Shown: piece after piece, positions 49,640 through 58,347 of the stretch
Layout: every line of letters starts with the position of its first letter
Position numbering within the stretch: position 1 is the first letter of the stretch
Position numbers and translations under genes: made by a program
Notes under the pieces: generated by a model
What the model saw: the letters and a program-made list of their open reading frames with translations, nothing else
What the model was told of the DNA's origin: nothing
Database searches by the model: none
Assembly: GCF_947503795.1 (NCBI RefSeq)
Contig: NZ_CANNEZ010000003.1
Coordinates: 62,001-126,000, forward strand
Length of the DNA stretch: 64,000 bases
From: an uncultured Jannaschia sp.
GTDB lineage: Bacteria > Pseudomonadota > Alphaproteobacteria > Rhodobacterales > Rhodobacteraceae
Direction: 5' to 3'

Positions 49640-50740
49640 TCAGGCGGCGTCGAGCGCCGCGAGGATGGCATCGCCCATCTGGGTCGTCGAGACGGGCGTG
49701 CCGCCATCGGGGCCCATCAGGTCAGCCGTGCGCACGCCGTCGGCCAGCACCTGTTGCACCGCCCCCTCCAGGAGGTCGGCATGGGCGCCCTCGTCGAAGG
49801 AATAGCGCAACGCCATCGCGAAGCTGAGGATGCAGGCGATCGGATTGGCCTTGCCCTGCCCCGCAATGTCGGGCGCCGAGCCGTGCACCGGCTCGTAGAG
49901 GGCCTTGGGCCGCCCGTTCGCCATCGGCAGCCCAAGGGAGGCCGAGGGGAGCATCCCGAGCGATCCGGTCAGCATCGCGGCCAGGTCGGACAGCAGGTCG
50001 CCGAACAGGTTGTCCGTCACGATCACGTCGAACTGCTTGGGCCAGCGCGTCAGCTGCATCGCGCCCGCATCGGCATACATGTGGCTCAGCTCGACCTCGG
50101 GATATTCGGCGTCGTGGATCTCCTGGACGACGTCGCGCCAGAGGATGCCCGATTCCATCACGTTTGCCTTCTCCATGGAGCAGACCTTGTTCGACCGCTT
50201 CTTGGCCAGTTCGAAGGCCGACCGGGCGACGCGGGCGATCTCGCTCTCGGTGTAGCGCTGGGTGTTGATGCCGACGCGCTCGTTGCCTTCCTTGTGGATG
50301 CCGCGCGGCTCGCCGAAATAGACGCCCGAGGTCAGCTCGCGGATGATCATGATGTCGAGGCCTGCGACCACCTCTTTCTTGAGCGAGGAGAAATCGGCCA
50401 GCGCATCGAAGCATTGCGCCGGGCGCAGGTTCGAGAACAGGTCCATCTCCTTGCGCAGGCGCAACAGGCCCCGCTCGGGCTTCACGCTGAAGTCCAGATC
50501 GTCGTATTTCGGACCACCCACGGCGCCCAGCAGGACGGCATCGACCTCCTGCGCGCGGGCCATCGTGTCGTCATGCAGCGGCGTGCCGTGCTTGTCGTAG
50601 GCGCAACCGCCGACCAGATCCTCGGACACCTCGAAGGACAGGCCGCGCTTGGCCTCGAACCAGTCGATGACACGCCGGACCTCGGCCATGACCTCGGGGC
50701 CGATGCCGTCGCCCGGCAGGATCAGAAGGGAATTGGTCAT
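49640..50740 (-). CDS. leuB: 3-isopropylmalate dehydrogenase
   Basis: 366-residue enzyme oxidising and decarboxylating 3-isopropylmalate in leucine synthesis. The protein is closed by family motifs: [13 protein letters not shown] at the N-terminus, [36 protein letters not shown], and [28 protein letters not shown] with [19 protein letters not shown] near the C-terminus, which includes the metal-binding Asp residues. The start ATG 50738-50740 is chosen; further upstream frame is shadow. It is separated from leuD by two unrelated-looking genes. Confidence 0.96.
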   Translation of the reverse strand: MTNSLLILPGDGIGPEVMAEVRRVIDWFEAKRGLSFEVSEDLVGGCAYDKHGTPLHDDTMARAQEVDAVLLGAVGGPKYDDLDFSVKPERGLLRLRKEMDLFSNLRPAQCFDALADFSSLKKEVVAGLDIMIIRELTSGVYFGEPRGIHKEGNERVGINTQRYTESEIARVARSAFELAKKRSNKVCSMEKANVMESGILWRDVVQEIHDAEYPEVELSHMYADAGAMQLTRWPKQFDVIVTDNLFGDLLSDLAAMLTGSLGMLPSASLGLPMANGRPKALYEPVHGSAPDIAGQGKANPIACILSFAMALRYSFDEGAHADLLEGAVQQVLADGVRTADLMGPDGGTPVSTTQMGDAILAALDAA

Positions 50741-50796
50741 CGCGCGCAGGCCTCTCGTTTGGATCGGCATGGGCGTAGTCCCCCCCTTCCGAAGGG

Positions 50797-51924
50797 TCAA
50801 GGAAGCGCGATGTCGACCCAGACCAGCCGCCCGCTGCCCGCGGCGGCCACAGTTTCGGCGAAGGGATCATCCAGCGCGGGCCAAAGGACGCCCGAGTCCC
50901 GGATGTCGAGCGATGTGCCGGGCAGGACGTAGTCGACGCGGAGCGGGCCCGGCCCCTCCCAGGCGACCGTATCCAGCGCGGGATCGCCCGAATGCCCGGC
51001 ACCACCGCCGCCCGCGCCCCGCGGGACGGGGTCCTGCAGGGCGGGATGGTCGAGCAGCGCGCGCATCGCGGCGCGGGGCCCGTCGCCATCCACCGGATCG
51101 ACATTGCCGCGCCCCAGCACGACCGGATGCGGCACCGTTTCGGCCAGCTCCGACACAAGGGCCAGCTCGTCCGCCGTTCGCTTGCCGTTGCGATCCTCGG
51201 GGCCGTCGAACACCGGCGTTCCCGCCGCCAGCGTGATCAACGTCAAGTCGCCCAGCTCGACCACCCACTGCGCCGTGGTCGCCAGCGGCACGATGCCATG
51301 CGCCGCCTCGGGCAAGACGGCGACCGCGTCGGAGCGTGCGGACCAGAGCGTTTTGGAGTGATCCGTGATCCGGCCGATGGGTCGATCCGACAGGAGGGCC
51401 AGGCCGCTGTCGCCCGTGAAGCGACCGTAGCCCATGGCATCCCGCGCCCGGTCATCGGTGCCGTCACCGTCGAGGTCGATCCCCGACGGGATGCCGGAAT
51501 TCGGTTTCAAAGCAACATTGTGCGGGTATTCGAGCCCATGTTCGGCCAGCCGGTCGGTCAGCGCGGCAAGCCCCACGCCATCGAGATCCCAGTCGATGTC
51601 GAGGAGCAGGACAACGTTCGGAGCGGCATGCGCGATGACATCGAGCGCGGCCTCGGCCTGCGGATCGCGCGCGACCGCGAGGTCGCGCAGCATCAGGCCC
51701 GGCCCGCGACGGCCCAGGCCCGAATGGAAGGTTGCGATGCGCAAGGTCTCGGCCACGGCGGCACCGCCGAGCAGCACCGCGAGGGTCGCGGCGATCAGGC
51801 CGGCAGGAAGGCCGGGTCTCCCGCGCCGGTCTCGGCGAAACGGCTGCGCTTCTTCGAGATCATCAGGGCCAGCCGCCGCATGGCGATTCCACGAAGGAAC
51901 AGCGAGGCGGGAAGGAAGGCCCAT
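50797..51924 (-). CDS. Secreted endonuclease/exonuclease/phosphatase-fold protein
   Basis: 375-residue frame. A signal peptide-like hydrophobic run [20 protein letters not shown], preceded by an Arg-rich region (RRDRRGRPG), is followed by [12 protein letters not shown]. The EEP fold (DNase I-like) is suggested by [35 protein letters not shown] and [14 protein letters not shown], matching strands and catalytic Asp/His positions. The only ATG giving the whole signal region is 51924, which makes a 130-nt overlap with the end of the upstream gene; no GTG or TTG occurs in frame nearer to the fold. The start is therefore uncertain and the activity unproven. Confidence 0.65.
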   Translation of the reverse strand: MGLPSRLAVPSWNRHAAAGPDDLEEAQPFRRDRRGRPGLPAGLIAATLAVLLGGAAVAETLRIATFHSGLGRRGPGLMLRDLAVARDPQAEAALDVIAHAAPNVVLLLDIDWDLDGVGLAALTDRLAEHGLEYPHNVALKPNSGIPSGIDLDGDGTDDRARDAMGYGRFTGDSGLALLSDRPIGRITDHSKTLWSARSDAVAVLPEAAHGIVPLATTAQWVVELGDLTLITLAAGTPVFDGPEDRNGKRTADELALVSELAETVPHPVVLGRGNVDPVDGDGPRAAMRALLDHPALQDPVPRGAGGGGAGHSGDPALDTVAWEGPGPLRVDYVLPGTSLDIRDSGVLWPALDDPFAETVAAAGSGRLVWVDIALP

Positions 51925-52673
51925 AGCGACATCATCCAGACCGTCAGAAGGTGGTTGTCCAGCATCGAGACCCCGTAGGAGCTCGCGATGAAGACGGCCA
52001 GCGGCGGCGTGATGTATGGCAGCAAGACCCCTAACAGGATGTTAACGGCCCCGTCGCGCTTGAGGCGGACCACCACGTCCGCACCGGCCGTGGGATCGAA
52101 GGTGGGAAGGTTGATCCAGACGTTGAAGCTGCCCGTGGGCGAGGGCCAGCCGCGCACACGGATCAGGATCGCGAAGACCGTCAGTGCTACGAGCGATACC
52201 AAGTAGGCGAGGCCCGCCGCCGACCGGATCAGCGTGGCCTCCGACAGGGTCGTGCCGTCCGGCAGCAGCCACATCAGAAGCCGGATCGGGCTGAACGCGA
52301 AATCCATCGACTCGCCCAGAAGTATGCCGATGGCGTGGAACAGCCGCGACAGGGTCGTCGGATCCTCCTGCCCGGCGCACATGATCGAGGTCAGCAGGAG
52401 CGTCATCGCCAACATCGCGAAGCGGACGCGGTTGAACGGAGGGGCGGCGCGGAACTCGATCAGGCCCGGATAGGTCGAGCCGTATTCGACGATCACGAAG
52501 ACCGCCGCGAAGATCGCGATCAGAACAGTGGCATCCGTGACCTGGGGATCCGCCTGAGGCAGTAGCAGCGATGGAGCAAGGACCATCATCACGACGAGCA
52601 CCGCACGGATGCACGCACCTGGTAGCTGCGAAATCACTGCCCAATCGATCCTTAATGGACGGGTCCGGTACAT
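51795..52673 (-). CDS. Polytopic membrane protein of unknown function
   Basis: 292-residue protein from ATG 52671-52673 (a GTG at 52697 would add 8 residues). It has at least six hydrophobic segments, including CIRAVLVVMMVLAPSLLLP, ATVLIAIFAAVFVIVEYG, FAMLAMTLLLTSIMCAG, AAGLAYLVSLVALTVFAILIRV and LLGVLLPYITPPLAVFIASSY. I do not recognise a family. It lies between leuB and leuD on the same strand and overlaps the EEP-fold gene by 130 nt. It ends in a basic cytoplasmic tail ([14 protein letters not shown]). Confidence 0.6.
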   Translation of the reverse strand: MYRTRPLRIDWAVISQLPGACIRAVLVVMMVLAPSLLLPQADPQVTDATVLIAIFAAVFVIVEYGSTYPGLIEFRAAPPFNRVRFAMLAMTLLLTSIMCAGQEDPTTLSRLFHAIGILLGESMDFAFSPIRLLMWLLPDGTTLSEATLIRSAAGLAYLVSLVALTVFAILIRVRGWPSPTGSFNVWINLPTFDPTAGADVVVRLKRDGAVNILLGVLLPYITPPLAVFIASSYGVSMLDNHLLTVWMMSLWAFLPASLFLRGIAMRRLALMISKKRSRFAETGAGDPAFLPA

Positions 52674-52885
52674 GCCGAACCCTTGTTCCAAGATCACACC
52701 CTTATGATGGGTGACTGCCTCATTCTCGCCTCAACCGTGCCTTGTTTAAGTTCACCTCGCAACCGCCTGACGGGGAACGGAAAGACTTGGGCAAATCTGT
52801 GTGTCCCGTTGGCATCATTCCGCCGACGGTGCATCGGTAATCGCACAAAAACAATGACTTGCGGATCGACGTTCAGACGGTCCGG

Positions 52886-53491
52886 TCAGACCCAGGGACG
52901 CTCCTGCGTCATGCGCGTCTCGAACGCGGCGATCGACGGCGCCTTCTCCTGCGTCAGGCCGATATCGTCCAACCCGTTGAGGAGGCAGTGCTTCTTGAAA
53001 GCATCCACCTCGAACGCGTAGGTCGTGCCGTCCGCGCCGGTGACGGTCTGCGCCTCGAGGTCGACGGTAAGGCGGGCGTTGGCGCCGTTCTCGGCATCCT
53101 TCATCAGCGCATCGACCTGCTCCTGCGGCAGCACCACGGGCAGAATGCCGTTCTTGAAGCAGTTGTTATAGAAGATGTCGGCGAAGCTGGGCGCGATCAC
53201 GGCTCGGATGCCGAAATCCAGCAGCGCCCAGGGCGCATGCTCGCGCGAGGAGCCGCAGCCGAAATTGTCGCCCGCCACGATGATCTCCGCATCCCGATAG
53301 GCGGGCTTGTTGAGCACGAAGTTCTCGTTCTCGCTGCCGTCATCCTCGTAGCGCATCTCGTCGAAGAGATTCACGCCGAGGCCCGAACGCTTGATCGTCT
53401 TCAGGAACTGCTTGGGGATGATCATGTCGGTGTCGATGTTGATCAGCGGCAGCGGCGCGGCGATGCCGGTCAGGGTCTCGAACTTTTCCAT
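52886..53491 (-). CDS. leuD: 3-isopropylmalate dehydratase small subunit
   Basis: 201-residue subunit that, with LeuC, interconverts 2- and 3-isopropylmalate. Signature sequences: [27 protein letters not shown] near the start, [40 protein letters not shown] and [10 protein letters not shown]. No leuC is in the window. The start ATG 53489-53491 is clear. The 212-nt gap below it (52674-52885) holds no gene. Confidence 0.96.
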   Translation of the reverse strand: MEKFETLTGIAAPLPLINIDTDMIIPKQFLKTIKRSGLGVNLFDEMRYEDDGSENENFVLNKPAYRDAEIIVAGDNFGCGSSREHAPWALLDFGIRAVIAPSFADIFYNNCFKNGILPVVLPQEQVDALMKDAENGANARLTVDLEAQTVTGADGTTYAFEVDAFKKHCLLNGLDDIGLTQEKAPSIAAFETRMTQERPWV

Positions 53492-53519
53492 GATGTCCTC
53501 CGTGGCGATGCCCGTGGCT

Positions 53520-54329
53520 TTACGCTCCGGGCACGGCGAAGGTCAACGCGGCCCAGAGCGTCAGCCAGACGGGATCGGTCTCGGCCTCGGGCTCGAGCGG
53601 CAGGACAGCGACCGAATCAAGGAGGTAGTCGTGTCCGGCCTTCATCGGCAGCACGGCACGCCCCTCGGCATCAGCGGTATGGAGCGTGATCGCGACCCCG
53701 CCATCGGGCGCTCGCTCGAACATCTCGACCTGCGCGCCCGGTCGGGGCGCGCCCTCGAACAGCACCTGCACGGGAAGGCCGCCCGAAAGATCGTCGGTAT
53801 AGGGGTTCATGCCGGCCACGATCTCGGTGCGAAGGCCCACGGCCCGATCCGATCCAGCCCCGTCGCCCACGGCCACCAGCGACTTGGCGAACCGGCGATA
53901 GGCTTCGCGGAACCCCTTGCGCGGCAGGCCGCGGGCGTCGTGTTCGGCCAGAAGCGGGGTGAAGGCCTTGTGCTCGGCGAAGGCGACGAACTTCTCCCAC
54001 TCCGAATAGACCAGCGACATGTCCGCCGTCTCGTGCACCAGGATCAGGAGGCCCTCGGGCGCCGTGTCGAGCTGGACGGCCGGGTTGTCGCCGATCCGCG
54101 CGGGAACGGGGCTGACATCCTCGCCCGAGATCATGTCGAAGCGCGCCGAGCGGTTGGGGATGAAGCTGAGCGTCGAGCCCGCGAATTCCTGCCCGTTGTG
54201 GAACCGGGCCGTCACCGGATCGCCGGGGGCCACCGCGAACTCCAACGGCTCGATCCAGAACTCATGCGCTTGAAGCGGGGTGCAAAGGATGAACAATGCC
54301 GCGAAGGCAACCAAGGGGCGGATGGGCAT
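53520..54329 (-). CDS. Secreted DUF4198-family protein
   Basis: 269-residue periplasmic protein. The signal peptide [21 protein letters not shown] is cut before [10 protein letters not shown], so the mature N-terminus begins with His. The HEFWIEP motif, the [13 protein letters not shown] region and a late [14 protein letters not shown]-type strand match DUF4198, a family often linked to nickel/cobalt uptake genes. AGGAG lies 8 nt before ATG 54327-54329. It is divergent from the HupE-type gene, with overlapping start codons, and may form one transport-related pair with it. Confidence 0.78.
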   Translation of the reverse strand: MPIRPLVAFAALFILCTPLQAHEFWIEPLEFAVAPGDPVTARFHNGQEFAGSTLSFIPNRSARFDMISGEDVSPVPARIGDNPAVQLDTAPEGLLILVHETADMSLVYSEWEKFVAFAEHKAFTPLLAEHDARGLPRKGFREAYRRFAKSLVAVGDGAGSDRAVGLRTEIVAGMNPYTDDLSGGLPVQVLFEGAPRPGAQVEMFERAPDGGVAITLHTADAEGRAVLPMKAGHDYLLDSVAVLPLEPEAETDPVWLTLWAALTFAVPGA

Positions 54330-55503
54330 GACGAATCTCCTGGCGATGGGGCACAGGGTGGCCTTGGCCGCCCTGCTGTCAATGATCGCGGCCTTCACGG
54401 TTGCGGCACACGAGGTCGAGCCGTCCTTTGCCGAAGTCGAGATCGCGGGCGACGTCGCCACCATAATCCTCCGGACGTCCGTCGAGCCCCTGATCGCCGG
54501 CATGGATCTCGGCGCGCTGGACGACACCAACGACTCGCCCCTGTCGGAGGTCCATGACGATCTGCGCGCCCTCTCGCCCGACGCCCTGGGCGCGGCTCTC
54601 TCGGAGGCGTGGGGGCAGATCGACGACCGGATCACGCTGTCGGTCGACGGCATGGACCTGCCCCTGACCCTGGCCGAAACCGAAATCCCGCCCGTCGGCG
54701 ACCCCGAACTGCGCCGCGACAGCGTCTTGACCCTGACGGCGGACCTGCCGCCGGGCGACGCGCCCGTGATCTTCGGCTTCGACGCGGCGCTGGGGAACGT
54801 GATCGTGCGACAGACCGGGGACGAGGCCAGCTACGAGGCGATCCTGACCAATGGCAGCCTGTCCGACCCCCTGCCCCGAACCGGCGTAGCCGAGGTTTCG
54901 GTCTGGGACAGCTTCCTGCGCAACGTCGTCGTGGGGTTCGAGCACATCATCCCGGCGGGGCTCGACCACATCCTTTTCGTGCTGGGCCTCTTCTTCTACG
55001 CGCTCGCGTGGCGGCCGCTGCTCTGGCAGGTGACGTCCTTCACGGTCGCGCACACGGTCACGCTGGCCTTGGCGGTGTTGGGCGTCGTCACGATCCCGCC
55101 ATCGCAGATGTGGGCGGTCGAGGCGGTCATCGCGGCCTCGATCGTCTGGGTTGCTGTCGAGAACATATGGGCCGGGGGCCGGCGGACGATCACATGGGGC
55201 CGGATCGCCGTGGTCTTCGGGTTCGGTCTGCTGCATGGCCTCGGCTTCGCGTCGGTCTTTGCCGAGGCCGGAATGGCGCCCGCGACGCTGGTCGCCTCGC
55301 TGATCGCGTTCAATATCGGCGTCGAGATCGGGCAGCTCACCGTGATCGCGATCGCATTCCTGCTGGTCGGCGCGTGGTTCGGTGGACAGCCCTGGTATCG
55401 CCGGGTGATCGCGATACCGGGCTCGGTCGTCATCGCGGCGATCGGCTTCTATTGGGTGCTGAACCGTATCGGCCTCGTGGGGGACGTCCCCTACCTGACC
55501 TGA
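54328..55503 (+). CDS. HupE/UreJ-type permease with long periplasmic N-domain
   Basis: 391-residue protein from ATG 54328; ATG 54346 (385 aa) is the alternative. A signal peptide-like start (MGHRVALAALLSMIAAFTVAA) ends before HEVEPSFAEVEI. The first half (about 30-220) is periplasmic. The second half has a HupE/UreJ-like membrane domain of six or seven segments, with VGFEHIIPAGLDHILFVLGLFF (His-rich metal-entry motif), SFTVAHTVTLALAVLGVV and FGFGLLHGLGFASVFAEAG. These proteins move nickel or cobalt. GGGG lies 9 nt before ATG 54328, within the divergent neighbour. Confidence 0.82.
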   Translation: MTNLLAMGHRVALAALLSMIAAFTVAAHEVEPSFAEVEIAGDVATIILRTSVEPLIAGMDLGALDDTNDSPLSEVHDDLRALSPDALGAALSEAWGQIDDRITLSVDGMDLPLTLAETEIPPVGDPELRRDSVLTLTADLPPGDAPVIFGFDAALGNVIVRQTGDEASYEAILTNGSLSDPLPRTGVAEVSVWDSFLRNVVVGFEHIIPAGLDHILFVLGLFFYALAWRPLLWQVTSFTVAHTVTLALAVLGVVTIPPSQMWAVEAVIAASIVWVAVENIWAGGRRTITWGRIAVVFGFGLLHGLGFASVFAEAGMAPATLVASLIAFNIGVEIGQLTVIAIAFLLVGAWFGGQPWYRRVIAIPGSVVIAAIGFYWVLNRIGLVGDVPYLT

Positions 55504-55521
55504 GCGGGTGGCGCGGGGCCG

Positions 55522-56487
55522 TCAGCCGCCCAGAAGTGCCAGCAGCGCGCGTTCCGCCTGTCGCAAACCGGTCGGGGTCTCGGGCGTCCTGACGTCTCGC
55601 CACGTCTCGGACAGCGCGATGACCTGCGGATGGACGTAGCTGTTGCGTGCGATCGTCGGCGTGTTGTGCAGCATCTCGGCCGCGGCTTCCGACATCGCCT
55701 TGATGGTGACGCCTTCGCCCGTCGCCTGCGCCACCGCGAGGGCGGCGACCGAGCCGTTCCACGTCCGGAAGGTCTTGGCGGTCGCGGTGTCGAGGCCCGC
55801 GGCATCGCGCAGCCAGTCGTTGACTTGATCGGCATGGATCTCGCGCCGTTCGGTGCCATCGATCCATTCGAAGACCGGAGCGCCCGGCAGGTCGTCCAGC
55901 GCATGGAGCGCGCGGTTCAGCGTCCGGTCGGCGATCTGGCGGCGCACCCGTTTGCCACCCTTGGCGCGCCAGTCGAGCCGCACGCCACGATCCGTCATCG
56001 TCAGGTTGCGCGACCGGAGCGTCGTCGCCCCCTCGGTCCCGTTCTCGGTCCGGTAGATGTCCGAGCCGATACGGATCGACGTGCGATCGATCAGGCGCAG
56101 CACGGCGGCGATGGCGAAGTCCCGCTCGCCCGCCTCGCCGCCGAGCGCCTCGGCCACGCGACGGCGGATACGCGGCAGGGCTTCACCGAAGGCCGGCAGC
56201 TCGTCGAACTTGGCGGCGGCGCGCATTTCGGACCAGTGCGGGTGGTAGCGATACTGCTTGCGCGCACGGTCGTCGTATCCGGTCGCCTGCAGGTGGCCCC
56301 GCTTGCGTGGGCTGATCCAGACGTCGGAATAGGCCGGGGGCACGGCGAGCGCTTCGATCCGCTTGCGCTCTCCGTTGTCATCAATGGTCGTCCCGTCGGG
56401 CGCGCGATAGCTCCAGCCCCGGCCCGCGCGACGCCGGGAAATGCCGGGCCGGTCGTCGGGATAGTAGATGAGATCGGGGTGTTGCAT
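55522..56487 (-). CDS. DNA topoisomerase IB (poxvirus type)
   Basis: 321-residue eukaryotic-type topoisomerase. N-terminal MQHPDLIYYPDDRPGISRRR, then HLQATGYDDRARKQYRYHPHWSEMR and VLRLIDRTSIRIGSD. The active site Tyr is Y284 in ARNSYVHPQVIAL, with the catalytic Arg/Lys/His region in FRTWNGSVAALA upstream. It nicks and reseals DNA to relax supercoils. The start ATG 56485-56487 is used; the long frame upstream is shadow of the adenine deaminase gene. The protein is shorter than human enzymes and matches bacterial/poxvirus topo IB length. Confidence 0.92.
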   Translation of the reverse strand: MQHPDLIYYPDDRPGISRRRAGRGWSYRAPDGTTIDDNGERKRIEALAVPPAYSDVWISPRKRGHLQATGYDDRARKQYRYHPHWSEMRAAAKFDELPAFGEALPRIRRRVAEALGGEAGERDFAIAAVLRLIDRTSIRIGSDIYRTENGTEGATTLRSRNLTMTDRGVRLDWRAKGGKRVRRQIADRTLNRALHALDDLPGAPVFEWIDGTERREIHADQVNDWLRDAAGLDTATAKTFRTWNGSVAALAVAQATGEGVTIKAMSEAAAEMLHNTPTIARNSYVHPQVIALSETWRDVRTPETPTGLRQAERALLALLGG

Positions 56488-56535
56488 GCCGCCCAACGCA
56501 GGAGGGGCCCGCCCGGTTGCACGCTCCCGATCGCC

Positions 56536-58347
56536 ATGACACCCTGCGCCATGACACCCGAGACCCTCCCGTCCTGGCCCGAGGCGGCCGCCGATCTGAT
56601 CGCCGTCGCCGCCGGGCGGCAGCATGCCGATACCGTCGTCACGGGCGGCCGCGTCGCCTGCGTCCACACCCGCGAGATCCTCGACTGGCAGGTCGCCATC
56701 GCGCGCGGCCGCTTCGCCTATGTCGGCCCGGATGCGAGCCATTGCATCGGCCCCGATACCGAGGTGATCGACGCGGGCGGGCGCTACGTGATCCCCGGTC
56801 TGTGCGACGCGCATATGCACATCGAATCCGGGATGCTGACGCCTGCGGAATTCGCCGCCGCCGTGATCCCGCACGGCACGACCGCCATGTTCACCGATCC
56901 CCACGAGATCGCCAATGTCTTGGGCCTCAGGGGCGTGCGGCTGATGCATGACGAGGCGCGGATGCAGCCGTGCTCGATGTTCGTGCAGATGCCGTCCTGC
57001 GCGCCCTCGGCCCCAGGGCTCGAGACGACGGGCCACGAGATCGGGCCCGAGGACGTGGCCGAGGCGATGACCTGGCCCGGTATCGTCGGGCTGGGCGAGA
57101 TGATGAATTTCCCCGGCGTGGCACAAGGCGACCCGAAAATGCTGGCCGAGATGGCCGCGACGGCGGCGGCGGGCAAGACCATCGGCGGGCATTACGCCTC
57201 ACCCGATCTCGGTCCCGCCTTCCATGCCTATGCCGCGGGCGGCCCCGCCGACGATCACGAGGGTACTTGCGAGGCGGACGCCATCGCGCGGGTCCGGCAG
57301 GGGATGCGCTCGATGATGCGGCTGGGCAGCGCCTGGTACGACGTCGAGACGCAGATCACCGCCGTCACCGAGAAGGGCCTCGATCCGCGCAATTTCATCC
57401 TCTGCACCGACGATTGCATGGCCGCGACACTGGTCAATGACGGGCATATGGACCGCGTGCTGCGTCATGCGATCGCGTGCGGCTGCGATCCCCTGGTGGC
57501 GCTCCAGATGTGCACGATCAACACGGCGACGCATTTCGGGCTCGAGCGCGAGTTGGGGTCGATCACGCCGGGGCGCCGGGCGGACCTGATCCTGACCTCG
57601 GACCTGACCGATCTGCCGATCGAGCATGTGATCGCGCTCGGACGGACGGTCGCCAAGGACGGCGTCCTGATCGCCGATTGCCCCCATCTCGACTGGCCCG
57701 ACGACGCGCGGTCCACGGTGAACATGAAGCGCGACCTGAGGGCGGAGGATTTCGCGATCCCCGCGCCCGCGGGCGCAAACGAGGTGACCGCCCGCGTGAT
57801 CGGCGTGGTCGAGAACCAGGCCCCGACCAAGGCGCTGACCCGATCGGTCCCGGTAGTGGACGGGGCCCTCGCGCCCGAGGGCGACACCTGCCGCATCGCG
57901 CTGGTCGAGCGGCATCGCGCGACGGGTGGCGTGACCAACGCGCTGGTGTCGGGCTTCGGATATGCAGGCCGCATGGCGATGGCGTCGACCGTGGCCCATG
58001 ACAGCCACCATATGATCGTCGTCGGCACCGACCCCGACGAGATGGCGCGGGCGGCCAACCGTCTGGCCGAGGTGGGCGGCGGCGTGACGCTTTTTGCCGA
58101 CGGCACCGAGCGCGCGCTGGTCGAACTGCCGATCGCGGGCCTGATGTCCGATCGCCCCGCCGCCGAAGTGGCCGCCCGCGCCGACGCGTTGATGCAGGCC
58201 ATGCGCGACGCGGGCTGCACCCTGAACAACGCCTACATGCAGCATTCGCTGCTCGCACTCGTCGTCATCCCCGAGCTTCGGATCAGCGATCTGGGCCTCG
58301 TGGATGTCACGCAATTTCAACTGACCGACCTTATCGAGACCGCATGA
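56536..58347 (+). CDS. ade: Adenine deaminase
   Basis: About 603 residues (ATG 56536; ATG 56551 gives 598). Converts adenine to hypoxanthine and ammonia. The amidohydrolase metal motif is GLCDAHMHIESGMLTPAEFA; other landmarks are PHGTTAMFTDPHEIANVLG, GLGEMMNFPGVAQGD, and the C-terminal GFGYAGRMAMASTVAHDSHHMIVVG. It starts 49 nt from the divergent topoisomerase start and is coupled downstream to amn by a 4-nt overlap (58344-58347). Confidence 0.93.
   Translation: MTPCAMTPETLPSWPEAAADLIAVAAGRQHADTVVTGGRVACVHTREILDWQVAIARGRFAYVGPDASHCIGPDTEVIDAGGRYVIPGLCDAHMHIESGMLTPAEFAAAVIPHGTTAMFTDPHEIANVLGLRGVRLMHDEARMQPCSMFVQMPSCAPSAPGLETTGHEIGPEDVAEAMTWPGIVGLGEMMNFPGVAQGDPKMLAEMAATAAAGKTIGGHYASPDLGPAFHAYAAGGPADDHEGTCEADAIARVRQGMRSMMRLGSAWYDVETQITAVTEKGLDPRNFILCTDDCMAATLVNDGHMDRVLRHAIACGCDPLVALQMCTINTATHFGLERELGSITPGRRADLILTSDLTDLPIEHVIALGRTVAKDGVLIADCPHLDWPDDARSTVNMKRDLRAEDFAIPAPAGANEVTARVIGVVENQAPTKALTRSVPVVDGALAPEGDTCRIALVERHRATGGVTNALVSGFGYAGRMAMASTVAHDSHHMIVVGTDPDEMARAANRLAEVGGGVTLFADGTERALVELPIAGLMSDRPAAEVAARADALMQAMRDAGCTLNNAYMQHSLLALVVIPELRISDLGLVDVTQFQLTDLIETA

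Noticed and set aside
52674-52885. Gene or RNA in the gap between leuD and the membrane protein
   Set aside because: No open frame with family features and no strong hairpin; left as an unassigned 212-nt leader region.
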